Assembly (NCBI RefSeq): GCF_014201875.1
Contig: NZ_JACHFL010000004.1
Location: 248,001-312,000 of the forward strand
DNA from: Deinococcus humi
GTDB lineage: Bacteria > Deinococcota > Deinococci > Deinococcales > Deinococcaceae
Reading direction: 5' to 3'
DNA: 64,000 nucleotides
Shown: in pieces, positions 1 through 9,147 of the stretch
Numbering within the stretch: position 1 is the stretch's first letter
How the letters are laid out: the number at the start of each line of letters is the position of its first letter
Position numbers and translations under genes: made by a program
Notes under the pieces: generated by a model
Database searches by the model: none
Told to the model about the DNA's origin: nothing
Seen by the model: the letters and a program-made list of their open reading frames with translations, nothing else

Positions 1-368
1 CCCTGCTGAGCAGCAGCGTCCGGAAACCCATCGACAACCTGACCCTTTCCAACACCTTCCGGCCCGCCGTGTACGGGCTGTGCAAGAGCCTGTCGCTGGA
101 ACTGGCCGGGGACAACATTCAGGTGAACGGTCTGGCCCCGGGCCGTATCGAGACCGAGCGTATCAACCAGCTCGACGACGCGCAGGCCCAGAAACGCGGC
201 CTGAGCCGCGCCGAGGTTCGCGCCGCCTCCGAGGCGCAGATCCCGATGGGCCGCCTGGGGCAGCCGCAGGAGTTCGGTCAGGTGGCCGCATTCCTGTGTT
301 CGCCCGCCGCCATCTACGTCAACGGCAGCGTGCTGCTGGTGGACGGAGGAGCCGTGACCAGTCTATGA
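1..368 (+). CDS. SDR-family oxidoreductase, C-terminal part (runs off left edge)
   Basis: Partial gene, readable from base 3 to a TGA at 366-368, giving about 121 residues. The C-terminal half of a Rossmann-fold short-chain dehydrogenase is clear: [13 protein letters not shown] follows the cofactor-side strand, and the end [22 protein letters not shown] is the usual SDR tail. The usual YxxxK catalytic pair is not present. After the SSV serine region the aligned stretch reads LSNTFR, so Tyr and Lys appear as Ser and Arg. This matches an atypical SDR subgroup often annotated as 3-oxoacyl-ACP reductase-like, so true reductase activity is uncertain. Its stop overlaps the start of the next gene (ATGA), suggesting translational coupling. 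Confidence 0.8.
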   Translation, partial: LLSSSVRKPIDNLTLSNTFRPAVYGLCKSLSLELAGDNIQVNGLAPGRIETERINQLDDAQAQKRGLSRAEVRAASEAQIPMGRLGQPQEFGQVAAFLCSPAAIYVNGSVLLVDGGAVTSL

Positions 369-1447
369 GCGACAACCCTTACGACCCGAAAGCGCACGCC
401 CGCCTGCTGACCGACTACTGCATTAACGCCCAGCCGGGCGAACGGGTGCTGGTGCAAACCACCACGCAGGCCCTGCCGCTGGTGGAGGAGCTGCACCGCC
501 TGCTGCTGGAGCGCGGCGCCACCCCCCTGATCCGGCTGGAGTATCCTACCCAGCTCGACGATTTCTACCGCCTTGCGCCCGACGCGCTGCTGGACAATAC
601 GGAAGCCCTGCTGCTGGCGGAAGTAGAGAGTATCGACGCCTCGATTCGCCTGCTGACGCCCTCGGCCCCGGCAGAAGGACTCGATCCCCAGCGGGTGGCC
701 CGTCACCGCAAGGCCATGAACCCGGTGGCCCGCGCCCGGGCCGCGCGGCGCTGGAACCTGAGCCTGTATCCGACAGCGTATGGGGCCCAGGCCGCAAACA
801 TGTCCCTGCCCGAATACGAGGCGTTCGTCTCCAGCGCCATGTTTCTGGACACCCCTGATCCGGTGGCAAAGTGGGGCGAGATTCGCGACCTGCAGGCGGG
901 TCTCATCGAGCGGCTGGTCCGTGCCAGCGAGGTTCGGATCGTGGGCGAGGACACCGACCTGACCCTAAACATTCAGGGCCGCACGTGGGTCAATAGCGAT
1001 GGCAAGCGCAACATGCCGTCGGGTGAGGTCTTCACCGGCCCCATCGAGACCAGTGCCAACGGACAGATTCTGTTCGATCTGCCCACGGTGTATGGGGGCG
1101 CGGCGGTCCGGAACGTGCGCCTGACCTTCAAGGACGGTCTGGTGGTGGACGCCCACGCTGAGGAAGGCGAAGCCGCGCTGCTGGCCGCGCTGGACACCGA
1201 CGACGGCGCAAGATGGTTGGGCGAGCTGGGTATTGGCAGCAACGCCGGGATTCAGGCACCCAGCCAGAACATCCTGTTCGACGAGAAGATCGGCGGCACG
1301 GTTCATCTGGCGCTGGGCAACGGTTATCCCGAGACGGGTGGCACCAATGTCTCGGCCCTGCACTGGGACCTGATCAAGGATCTACGCCAGGGCGGGCAGA
1401 TTCTGCTGGACGGCGAAGTGTTTCAGGATGGTGGACGCTTCGTCTAG
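365..1447 (+). CDS. M29-family aminopeptidase
   Basis: 360 residues, starting at the ATG overlapping the upstream stop. The same frame is open upstream, but that part only shadows the SDR gene. The protein begins [19 protein letters not shown] and contains [34 protein letters not shown] and the metal-site region [18 protein letters not shown], followed by [25 protein letters not shown] near the C-terminus. These are typical of AmpS/PepS/aminopeptidase T metallopeptidases (M29), cytosolic enzymes that release N-terminal residues from peptides. Length is slightly below the roughly 400 usual for the family. Coupling to an SDR is unusual; nothing in the sequence shows a shared pathway. Confidence 0.88.
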   Translation: MSDNPYDPKAHARLLTDYCINAQPGERVLVQTTTQALPLVEELHRLLLERGATPLIRLEYPTQLDDFYRLAPDALLDNTEALLLAEVESIDASIRLLTPSAPAEGLDPQRVARHRKAMNPVARARAARRWNLSLYPTAYGAQAANMSLPEYEAFVSSAMFLDTPDPVAKWGEIRDLQAGLIERLVRASEVRIVGEDTDLTLNIQGRTWVNSDGKRNMPSGEVFTGPIETSANGQILFDLPTVYGGAAVRNVRLTFKDGLVVDAHAEEGEAALLAALDTDDGARWLGELGIGSNAGIQAPSQNILFDEKIGGTVHLALGNGYPETGGTNVSALHWDLIKDLRQGGQILLDGEVFQDGGRFV

Positions 1448-1621
1448 AACGGAGTCCGCGCCTCAGACGAGGGTAGACACGGGCAAGAGCGCACCACCGT
1501 GGGCGTGAGCCACAGGCAATGGCAGTCGAGGTCCCCCATGGCAGGGAGGGCCAGCAGTTCTGGGGCTCTCCCTGTCGGCTCTGCCGGGGCGGCAGATCGT
1601 ACAGCGCCGCCCCGACCTCCT

Positions 1622-1663
1622 GAGCCCGAACATTCGCAAGAAAACCTGCGAATGTTCGGGCTC
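1622..1663. repeat. Perfect 17-bp inverted repeat between convergent genes
   Basis: Arms 1622-1638 and 1647-1663 are exact reverse complements, separated by an 8-nt A-rich loop. It sits between the end of the aminopeptidase gene (1447) and the end of kynA (1706), which point at each other. A bidirectional transcription stop is plausible, but neither side has a T-run, so the role is inferred from position only. The rest of 1448-1705 shows nothing recognisable. Confidence 0.6.
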
Positions 1664-1705
1664 GCGGCGGTGAACGTGTTGAAGGGTTCGAGGTGTGGCT
1701 GAGGC

Positions 1706-2542
1706 CTACAGCCGGGTTCGCACCTCCCACAATTCGGGGAACAGCACCACCGCCAGCACGCCGCGCAGGTAACCCGCGCCGCTAGTCCCGCCTGATCCGG
1801 GCTTGAAACCAATGGTGCGCTCCACGGTGGTCAGGTGGTTGAAGCGCCAGCGCCGGAAATTGTCCTCCACATCCAGCAGCTTCTCGGCCAACTCGTACAG
1901 ATCCCAGTACGTCTGCGGATCACGGTAAACCGTCAGCCACGCTTCCAGCACGGTCTCGTTCAGGACTGGCGGCTGCGTCAGGTCGCGGTTCAGCACCTCG
2001 TCCGGTACCGTCAGACCGCGCTCGGCCAGCAGCCGCAGGGCCAGATCGTACACGCTGGGGGCGTGCAACACGGCTTCCAGCGGGCCGTGCAGGTCTGGGC
2101 GGTGTTCGTGGGGGCGCAGCAGCACGGCGCGGCGGTTGCCGAGCAGGAACTCCACCGTGCGGTAGCTGGCCGACTGAAACCCGGACGCCTGCCCGAAAGC
2201 GTGACGAAATTGCAGGTAATCGGCGGGGGTCATGGTCTTCAGGACCTCCCAGGCATTGGTCAGCTGCTCCTGTGCGCGCACCACGCGGGTCAGCATCTTG
2301 AGTGGCGCGTCGGTGATGCCGCCCTCCAGCAGCGCCATGGCCGCCCGCAGCTCGCGCACGATCAGCTCCAGCCAGACCTCTGAGACGTGGTGGACTGTGA
2401 TGAACAGATGTTCGTCATGTGCCCCGGTGATCGGCTGGTGGGCTGCCTTGAGCGTGTCCAGCCGCAGATAATCGCTGTAGCTGAGGCTGTGGGAAAAGTC
2501 GGTGTAGGCGCGTTCGGCAGCGTTGTGGTCCGCGCCGGTCAC
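1706..2542 (-). CDS. kynA: Tryptophan 2,3-dioxygenase
   Basis: 278 residues. Haem enzyme that opens the indole ring of L-tryptophan to N-formylkynurenine. Family signatures are present along the whole length: YSDYLRLDTL near the N-terminus, HDEHLFITVHHVSEVWLELIVREL (active-site His/Arg helix), FQSASYRTVEFLLGN, and the C-terminal RWRFNHLTTVERTIGFKPGSGG containing the haem-ligand histidine and the substrate-carboxylate-binding loop. Length is normal for bacterial KynA. The ATG at 2540-2542 overlaps the stop of kynU by 4 nt, so the two are translated as one operon. No kynurenine formamidase gene is adjacent. Confidence 0.95.
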   Translation of the reverse strand: MTGADHNAAERAYTDFSHSLSYSDYLRLDTLKAAHQPITGAHDEHLFITVHHVSEVWLELIVRELRAAMALLEGGITDAPLKMLTRVVRAQEQLTNAWEVLKTMTPADYLQFRHAFGQASGFQSASYRTVEFLLGNRRAVLLRPHEHRPDLHGPLEAVLHAPSVYDLALRLLAERGLTVPDEVLNRDLTQPPVLNETVLEAWLTVYRDPQTYWDLYELAEKLLDVEDNFRRWRFNHLTTVERTIGFKPGSGGTSGAGYLRGVLAVVLFPELWEVRTRL

Positions 2543-3804
2543 GCCGTCTCACCACCTTCGAGCACTTTTCTGATTCCCTGCACGGCCCGCCAGACGTCGG
2601 CGTGCGAGTGGTACAGCGGCGTGAAGCCGAAGCGCAGGATGTCGGGCGTGCGGAAATCACCCAGGATGCCGCGCATAATGAGTTGCCGCATCACTGCGCG
2701 TGCCTGCGGATGCTGGTAGGACACCTGACTGCCACGCTGGACATGGTTGCGAGGCGTCATCAGCGTGAGCGGATACTGTGCCGCCAGCGGCTCCATCAGT
2801 TCAATAAAGGTGTCGGTCAGCGACAGCGACTTGGCCCGGAGCTGTGCCATATCCACGTCCGCAAACACGTCCAGGGCAGCGTCCAGGGCGCTCAGACTGA
2901 GGACCATGGGCGTCCCCACCACGTAGCGCCGCGCTCCGGGAGCCGGGCTGAACTCGCGGGCCATCTCAAAGGGGTCGGCGTGGCCCATCCAGCCACTCAG
3001 GAAGGCGGGAGCCGAGCCATGATGCCGCTCGGCCACAAACATGAAGCTGGGCGCGCCGGGGCCGCCATTGAGAAACTTGTAGCCGCAGCCCACCGCGAAA
3101 TCCGCGCCCGTGCCGTTCAGATCCACTGGAAACGCCCCGGCGGAATGCGCCAGGTCCCAGATGGTCAGGATGCCGCGTTCGTGCGCCTTCGCTGTCAAGC
3201 TCGCCAGATCCAGCTTGCGGCCTGTGCGGTAGTCCACCTCGGTCAGCAGGGTCAGAGCGACGTCATCGGTCAGGTTGGCTTCGAGCTCAGCACCTGGCAC
3301 AGTGCGCAGTTCGTAGCGCCCACCCAGCAGCGCATTCAGACCCTGCGCCATGTACAGATCCGTGGGAAAGTTGTCGGCCTCGGTCAGGATCACGCGGCGC
3401 TGGGGTGGGGCCATGTGCAGCGCGGCCGAGAGCAATTTGAAGATGTTGACGCTGGTGCTGTCGCCCACCGCGACCTCGTGGGCCTGCGCGCCGATCAGGG
3501 GGGCGATCTTGGCCGCCACCCGGTCCGGCAGGTTCATCCAGTCCTGCGCGGCCGCTGCGCCCACTGAAGCGCTGTCGTTGGCGGTCCATGAGCGGATGAG
3601 CTGGCTGCCCCATTCCTCCTCAGCCACACGGGCAAGGCGGGCGGGGACGCTCAGCGGTAACGCGCCCAGGCTGTTGCCATCCAGATACACGGCGTCTTCC
3701 GGCAATTTGAATTCAGCGCGCTTGTGGGCCAGCGGATCGCGGGCGTCTTTCTCCTGCAACTGGCTCAGGGTGGAATCGGCAAACAGGCGGTCAAACACGG
3801 TCAT
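2539..3804 (-). CDS. kynU: Kynureninase
   Basis: 421 residues. PLP enzyme cleaving L-kynurenine to anthranilate and alanine. Recognised from YLDGNSLGALP at the N-terminus, EADNFPTDLYMAQGL, the aspartate region IWDLAHSAGAFPVDLNG, the PLP-lysine motif GCGYKFLNGGPGAPSFMFV and the C-terminal ILRFGFTPLYHSHADVWRAV. Full length for the family. First gene of the kynU-kynA pair, with a 4-nt overlap. About 200 bases without a gene lie between it and the upstream ROK gene on the same strand, so it probably has its own promoter. Confidence 0.95.
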   Translation of the reverse strand: MTVFDRLFADSTLSQLQEKDARDPLAHKRAEFKLPEDAVYLDGNSLGALPLSVPARLARVAEEEWGSQLIRSWTANDSASVGAAAAQDWMNLPDRVAAKIAPLIGAQAHEVAVGDSTSVNIFKLLSAALHMAPPQRRVILTEADNFPTDLYMAQGLNALLGGRYELRTVPGAELEANLTDDVALTLLTEVDYRTGRKLDLASLTAKAHERGILTIWDLAHSAGAFPVDLNGTGADFAVGCGYKFLNGGPGAPSFMFVAERHHGSAPAFLSGWMGHADPFEMAREFSPAPGARRYVVGTPMVLSLSALDAALDVFADVDMAQLRAKSLSLTDTFIELMEPLAAQYPLTLMTPRNHVQRGSQVSYQHPQARAVMRQLIMRGILGDFRTPDILRFGFTPLYHSHADVWRAVQGIRKVLEGGETA

Positions 3805-4003
3805 GGTGAAACCTCACAAAGGAAGATGCAGAAGCTGGCTCATGGGAGCAGGAGCGTGGACTGAAGGGGTAGCCCAAAAGGTCAGGGGACGGCCCAGCGT
3901 GGCGCACCACCACGCCCGCAGCACGTGGGCGATGGCGTTCGCCCCGGCGCGGCTCCAAGGGCGCGGGCCTGCCGTTGACATGACCTGAAGTATAGGTGGT
4001 GGC

Positions 4004-4951
4004 CTATTCCTCGCCTGTGTCCTGCCCCGTCTCCCGCACTGTGCCGCCTGCCCACAGTCCGGCGCCGATCAGCCCGGCGTCTGCGCCCAGTTCCGCGTGA
4101 ACGACTGCGGGCTGATAGCGGGCTGGGAACAGGCTCAGGCTTTCCAGCACCCGTGCCAGATAGCCGTCCCGCAGGCCCACGCTCCCGCCCAGCGCCACGC
4201 GGGTCACGCCCAGCAGCGCGGCCACGTCCGCGATCTTCCAGGCAATCAGTGCGGCAGAGCGGCGATAGCTCTTGTCCACTTCCAAATTCCCGGCCTCGGC
4301 AGTGTCGGCCAGGGCACGGGCATCCCCGAACCCCAGCTGCTGCGCCCGAACGCCTAGCGCGGTCCCGCTCGTCTCGAATTCCAGCGGTCCCAGTTCCCCT
4401 AGCGGAGAGACCTCCGTGCCCTGGTGCCACAGCGCAGGCACACTGACAAAGCCCAGTTCGGCGTCCAATCCGTTGCCCGCCAGATGCAGCCGCCCCCCCA
4501 GCACCAGGCCCGCGCCCACCCCAGTGCTGACTGTGATGAACATGAATTCACGAGACCCCCTGCCTGCCCCTGCCGAGAATTCGCCCCATGCGGCGGCGCG
4601 GGCGTCATTTAGAGCGGCGCAGGGCAGGTTCAGCCCCGTCCCAATCTGTTGGGTCAGGGGCACGTCGGTCCAGCCGGGAAAGGTGTGGGTGGCCGTGGCC
4701 GTTACCCGTCCGGCTGCCACCGCACCGGCGCAGGCCACTCCCACGGCGGCGGCGAAAGGGGCGAACGGCGCGGCCAGGGCCAGAGCGGCATCGATCACCG
4801 CGTCCGGGCGGCTCGGCTTGGGTGTGCGGACCTCGGCCCGCTGAACGATGGTTCCAGATTCGATCAGTGCAGCACGCATGGAGGTGCCGCCGATATCGAG
4901 GGCCAGCAGTGCGTGAGGTTGGGACACCGGGCAATTACAGCACAGGACCAT
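4004..4951 (-). CDS. ROK-family sugar kinase-like protein lacking the zinc motif
   Basis: About 315 residues from the ATG at 4951; a GTG at 4927 is an alternative start and neither has a clear ribosome site. The N-terminal phosphate-binding loop LALDIGGTSMRAALIE and FITVSTGVGAGLVLGGRLH are classic ROK glucokinase features. The second ROK signature should give a GH followed by CxCGxxGCxE. Here the region reads AELGFVSVPALWHQGTEVS and then LEFETSGTALG, without the histidine or any of the cysteines. Substrate cannot be read; glucokinase, N-acetylmannosamine kinase or a non-catalytic sugar sensor are all possible. The reading frame continues upstream but that part lies over the divergent gene and is not expected to be coding. 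Confidence 0.82.
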   Translation of the reverse strand: MVLCCNCPVSQPHALLALDIGGTSMRAALIESGTIVQRAEVRTPKPSRPDAVIDAALALAAPFAPFAAAVGVACAGAVAAGRVTATATHTFPGWTDVPLTQQIGTGLNLPCAALNDARAAAWGEFSAGAGRGSREFMFITVSTGVGAGLVLGGRLHLAGNGLDAELGFVSVPALWHQGTEVSPLGELGPLEFETSGTALGVRAQQLGFGDARALADTAEAGNLEVDKSYRRSAALIAWKIADVAALLGVTRVALGGSVGLRDGYLARVLESLSLFPARYQPAVVHAELGADAGLIGAGLWAGGTVRETGQDTGEE

Positions 4952-5069
4952 GGCCCGGCGATTGACGCGCAGCACCCCCAGTGATGAACAGGAAGAAACG
5001 GGTGGAAAGAGACCACAAGATTTTAACAATGCAAATTGCTTTGAATAACCCAGTAATCTCTGGGCTGGA

Positions 5070-5088
5070 AACGGTCTATTGGACCGTT
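5070..5088. promoter_or_regulatory. Palindromic operator candidate upstream of the flavin oxidoreductase
   Basis: AACGGTC-TATTG-GACCGTT: two perfect 7-bp arms with a 5-bp spacer, 14 bases before the ATG at 5103, in the only divergent promoter gap between the ROK gene and the LLM oxidoreductase. A second small hairpin, CCCAG-TAATCT-CTGGG, lies at 5049-5064. Regulator unknown. Confidence 0.4.
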
Positions 5089-5102
5089 CAGGGAGACCAG
5101 CT

Positions 5103-6149
5103 ATGCAAATTGGAATCGACAGTTTTGCCGCCGTGGTCTCTGACCCGCAGACGGGCGAGACGCTGGCAGCGGCAGACCGGCTGAACAATCTGGTGGAAGA
5201 GATCGAGACGGCGGACCGCGCCGGAATTGACGTGTTCGGGATCGGTGAGCACCACCGCCCGGAATATCTGGATTCCGCGCCTGCCATGATTCTGGCCGCG
5301 GCCGCCACCAGGACACAGCGCATCCGCCTGACCAGTGCCGTGACGGTCCTGAGTGCCAGCGACCCGGTCCGGGTGTTTCAGGAGTTCGCCACGTTGGATC
5401 TGCTGTCCCGGGGGCGGGCTGAACTGGTCGTGGGGCGGGGCTCTTTTGTAGAAGCCTATCCGCTGTTCGGGCTTGCGCTGGAGGATTACGACTCGCTGTT
5501 TGCTGAAAAACTCGACTTGCTGCTCAGGATCAGAGACGACACCCAGGTCCGCTGGTCTGGACGACACCGCGCCGCGCTGACCGGGCAGGGCATCTACCCT
5601 CGTCCATTGCAGGACAAGCTGCCCATCTGGCTGGGCGCGGGCGGCACACCCGCTTCATTCGTGCGGGCGGGTACGCTGGGGCTGCCGCTGATGGTCGCCA
5701 TCATCGGCGGCGATTTCCGGCAGTTCCGGCCCCTGATCGATCTGTACCGCCGCGCCGGACAGCAGGCCGGCTTCGCCCCTGAGCAGCTTCAGGTTGGCGT
5801 CCATGCATTTGGCTTTGTGGGAGAAACCGCGCAGACCGCCAGGGACGCGTTCTGGCCAGGCCATCAACGGCTGTTCTCGGCCCTGGGTCAGGAGCGGGGC
5901 TGGCGGCCGCCCACCCGCGAACAGTTTGACGCAGCGTGTGGGCCTACCGGGCCTTACTTAATCGGCGACGCACAGACCGTGGCGCAGAAAGTGGCGTACG
6001 TGGACCGGGTGCTGGGCGGCCTGTCACGCTTGACCTTCCAGATGACCAATGTGTTGCTGCCCCATGCTGAAATGCTGCGCAGCATTGAGCTTCTGGGAAC
6101 TCAGGTCGCGCCACTAGTCCATGAGCGACTGACCCAGGCTGAATCCTGA
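5103..6149 (+). CDS. LLM-class flavin-dependent oxidoreductase (luciferase-like)
   Basis: 348 residues from the ATG at 5103, chosen because AGGGAG lies about 8 nt upstream and MQIGIDSFAAV is a normal start for the family. Luciferase-like TIM-barrel features: IETADRAGIDVFGIGEHHRPEYLDSAPAMILAAAATRTQRIRLTSAVTVL, RAELVVGRGSFVEAYPLFG, and LPIWLGAGGTPASFVRAGTLGLPLMVAIIGG. These proteins bind FMN/F420 and oxidise or reduce small substrates; the substrate here cannot be predicted. Monocistronic, divergent from the ROK gene. Confidence 0.87.
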   Translation: MQIGIDSFAAVVSDPQTGETLAAADRLNNLVEEIETADRAGIDVFGIGEHHRPEYLDSAPAMILAAAATRTQRIRLTSAVTVLSASDPVRVFQEFATLDLLSRGRAELVVGRGSFVEAYPLFGLALEDYDSLFAEKLDLLLRIRDDTQVRWSGRHRAALTGQGIYPRPLQDKLPIWLGAGGTPASFVRAGTLGLPLMVAIIGGDFRQFRPLIDLYRRAGQQAGFAPEQLQVGVHAFGFVGETAQTARDAFWPGHQRLFSALGQERGWRPPTREQFDAACGPTGPYLIGDAQTVAQKVAYVDRVLGGLSRLTFQMTNVLLPHAEMLRSIELLGTQVAPLVHERLTQAES

Positions 6150-6702
6150 ACAGCATTGGTTGAGGCAGCTCTGAAATCACTGCCGAAAGAGCTCTTCCAT
6201 AGGGTCTGGACGGGGGCCAGCCGCTTCGGCGGCATGGTTCCAGGTGGCCATACCCTCCAACGAGAGTCCGTTCTACGCACGACGGCAAAGCAGTGACGTG
6301 AACCCGCAGAGCTTCCTCTTCTGGTGCCGTGACCTGAAACGGCATGGCCTGACAGAGATGATCAGGCATGTCTGATCGGAGACCCCTTCCGGACATCGAA
6401 CAGGTCACGCGGATCCCTCCCCGAGTCGACTGCACGGTGTCGAATCGCCTTCAGAATGCCATCTGGCATCCGTAAAGCCCCCTCTCGTCTGGCATGATCC
6501 AGCGCGTCAAGTCCAACCTGAGCCCATGGCCTGGAGTGACGCGCTGGACCGAGTTGTCTCGGTCAAAAGACTCAGGACACGCGGAATCTCCGGGTCTCTC
6601 TAAGCTCAGCCTTAAAGAGAGCGGAAGAAAAGGCTGAGCTAACCATCATTTTCACTTGGAAGGATCGTGAACGGCGTATCAATGGGGGCAGGAGGCGAGG
6701 TG
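6150..6702. other. About 550 bases without a recognisable gene
   Basis: No reading frame here resembles a known protein in any phase that I can recognise. The one clear element is a perfect 11-bp inverted repeat, AGCTCAGCCTT (6603-6613) with AAGGCTGAGCT (6630-6640), separated by 16 bases. It lies just ahead of the molybdoenzyme operon and could be a terminator for upstream transcription or a regulatory hairpin. Degraded coding sequence cannot be excluded. Confidence 0.4.
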
Positions 6703-9147
6703 ATGACGAGCGAAACACGCAACAGCATCAACGATATCTGGGGGGAACGCACTCCGCATGGCCCCGGGCAGGAGTGGCCCGTTCGCGTCGACGAGCGGGT
6801 TTCGGAGACTCCCGAGCGGTGGGTCCGGGGAACGTGTGTGCTGTGTTCCAACGGCTGCGGCCTCGATATCGGTGTCAAAGCCGGCAAGATCGTCGGCGTG
6901 CGGGGGCTGGCGACCGACACCACCAACAGGGGGCGCCTGGGCCCCAAGGGTCTGCATGGCTGGGTGGCCAACGAAAGCCCTGACCGCCTGACCAAGCCAC
7001 TGATCCGCCGTGACGGGCAATTACAGGAGGCCAGCTGGGACGAGGCGATGGACCTGATCGTTCAGAAGTCGAAAGCAATTGTCGAGAAGCAGACCTCGCT
7101 GGGGATCGGCTTCTACACGTCCGGGCAGCTGTTTCTGGAGGAGTATTACACCCTCGGGGTGCTGGGAAAGGCGGGCCTGGGCACCCCACACATGGACGGC
7201 AACACCCGGTTGTGCACGGCCACCGCCGCCGCCGCCCTGAAAGTCTCGTTTGGCTCTGACGGGCAGCCCGGCGGCTACGAGGACCTCGACGTGACCGACT
7301 GCGTGCTGCATGTGGGGCACAACATCGCCTCGCAGCAGACAGTGCTGTGGATGCGCATTCTCGACCGGCTGGCTGGACCCAATCCGCCGAAAGTCATCGT
7401 GATCGATCCCCGGCGCACCTTCACAGCTGAGCATGCCACCGTGCATCTTGCGCCAAAAGTCGGCACCAATGTCGCGGTGATGAATGGACTGCTGCATCTG
7501 ATCATCCAGGCCGGCGCTATCGACGCGGCCTTCCTGGAGGCACACACCACCGGCTACGACGACCTGAAGAAAACCGTCGAGAAGTACACGCCCGAATACG
7601 TCGAGCAACTCTCTGGCGTGCCGGCCGCCGAGCTGCTCCGGGCCGGTGAGATCCTGGCCACCACGCGGACGCTGGTGTCCACCATTCTGCAGGGCGTGTA
7701 CCAGTCGATGCAGGCCACCGCCGCCGCTGTGCAGGTGAACAATGTCCACCTGATCCGGGGGCTGATCGGCAAGCCTGGCAGCGGCATTTTGCAGATGAAC
7801 GGCCAGCCCACTGCCCAGAACACCCGCGAGTGCGGCGCCGACGGCGATCTGCCCGGCTTCCGGAACTGGGGCAACCCCGAGCACATCAAGGAGCTGGCCA
7901 AGCTCTGGAATGTGCCGGTCAACAAGATTCCGCACTGGAGTCCGCCAACGCACGCCATGCAGATCTGGCGCTACGCCGAACAGGGCACCATCAAGCTGCT
8001 GTGGATCCAGGCGACCAACCCGGCGGTGAGCCTGCCGGAACTATCACGCATTCGCAAGATCCTGCAAAAAGAGGATCTGTTCGTGGTGGTGCAGGACGCC
8101 TACCTGACCGAAACGGCCCGCTACGCCGATGTGGTGCTGCCTGCGGCAATCTGGGCCGAGAAGACCGGCACCTTTACCAACGTCAGCCGTACGGTGCACA
8201 TCTCCTGCAAAGCCATAGACCCGCCCGGCGAGGCCAGAAGTGACCTCGACATCTTCCTGGATTACGCCCAGCGTATGGACTTCCGCGACCAGGACGGAGC
8301 CCCGCTGATTAAGTGGCACGATCCGGAAAGCGCCTTCGAGGCCTGGAAGGAATGCACCCGTGGACGGCCCTGCGACTACACCGGGCTGACTTACGAGAAA
8401 CTGCTCCAGGGCAGCGGCATTCCCTGGCCAGTTAATGAGCAACACCCCGACGGGACGCAGCGACTCTACACCGACTTCGTGTTTCCCACCAGCGCCGATT
8501 ATGCCGAGACCTACGGCCACGATCTCGAGACCGGCGCCGCCGTGAGCCCCGAGGAATACAAGGCCAACGACCCCAAGGGCAAGGCCATGATCAAGGCCGC
8601 CGAGCACCGTGAGCCGCACGAGGTACCGGACGACGAGTACCCGCTGTGGCTCACCACAGGGCGGCAGGTCTACCATTTCCATACCCGCACCAAGACTGGG
8701 CGCTCGAAGGCGCTGCACGACGCTGCGCCCGACGCCTTCGTACAGCTCTCGGCCCAGGACGCCGGAAGGTACGGAATTGAGGAGGGCGACTGGGTTCTGG
8801 TCGAGTCCCGCCGTGGCCTGATCATCGAGCGCGCCATGATCGGCAACGTTGAGCCGGGCCTGGTGTTCATTCCCTGGCACTACGGCTACTGGGACGATCC
8901 CAGCCGGCCCAGAGCAGCCAACGAGCTGACCATCACCGAGTGGGACCCGGTCAGCAAACAGCCGCACTACAAATACGCGGCGGTGAAGATCAGCAAATAC
9001 GACGCCAAGGCGGCCTTGCCGCAGCCGGGCCTGCTGGGCCGGGCGGTGGACGCGGTGCAGCAGCTCATCTCCGGTGAGGCCGAGCCCACGGGCGGCTCCA
9101 AGTCCCAGGGTCCGCAGCCCAAAACCACGCAAAGGGTGGATGGTTGA
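6703..9147 (+). CDS. Molybdopterin-dependent oxidoreductase (nitrate reductase/formate dehydrogenase-like)
   Basis: 814 residues from the ATG at 6703, preferred because GGAGG lies 7 nt upstream; GTG at 6667 (826 residues) is the alternative. DMSO-reductase superfamily, soluble, no signal peptide. The [4Fe-4S] motif is near residues 45-52 (GTCVLCSNGCGLDIGV), but the fourth cysteine expected about 27 residues later is replaced (NRGRLGPKGLHGW). The putative Mo-ligand cysteine is in MDGNTRLCTATA, near residue 171. Later regions QMNGQPTAQNTRECGADGD, VVLPAAIWAEKTGTFTN and the C-terminal VLVESRRGLIIERAMIG barrel are normal. Substrate is likely nitrate or formate given the FNT channel downstream. First gene of a four-gene operon. 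Confidence 0.88.
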   Translation: MTSETRNSINDIWGERTPHGPGQEWPVRVDERVSETPERWVRGTCVLCSNGCGLDIGVKAGKIVGVRGLATDTTNRGRLGPKGLHGWVANESPDRLTKPLIRRDGQLQEASWDEAMDLIVQKSKAIVEKQTSLGIGFYTSGQLFLEEYYTLGVLGKAGLGTPHMDGNTRLCTATAAAALKVSFGSDGQPGGYEDLDVTDCVLHVGHNIASQQTVLWMRILDRLAGPNPPKVIVIDPRRTFTAEHATVHLAPKVGTNVAVMNGLLHLIIQAGAIDAAFLEAHTTGYDDLKKTVEKYTPEYVEQLSGVPAAELLRAGEILATTRTLVSTILQGVYQSMQATAAAVQVNNVHLIRGLIGKPGSGILQMNGQPTAQNTRECGADGDLPGFRNWGNPEHIKELAKLWNVPVNKIPHWSPPTHAMQIWRYAEQGTIKLLWIQATNPAVSLPELSRIRKILQKEDLFVVVQDAYLTETARYADVVLPAAIWAEKTGTFTNVSRTVHISCKAIDPPGEARSDLDIFLDYAQRMDFRDQDGAPLIKWHDPESAFEAWKECTRGRPCDYTGLTYEKLLQGSGIPWPVNEQHPDGTQRLYTDFVFPTSADYAETYGHDLETGAAVSPEEYKANDPKGKAMIKAAEHREPHEVPDDEYPLWLTTGRQVYHFHTRTKTGRSKALHDAAPDAFVQLSAQDAGRYGIEEGDWVLVESRRGLIIERAMIGNVEPGLVFIPWHYGYWDDPSRPRAANELTITEWDPVSKQPHYKYAAVKISKYDAKAALPQPGLLGRAVDAVQQLISGEAEPTGGSKSQGPQPKTTQRVDG

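Noticed and set aside
4952..5323. Longer ROK protein extending to 5323
   Set aside because: The extra 124 codons lie over the divergent oxidoreductase gene and its promoter and do not resemble a ROK N-terminus.
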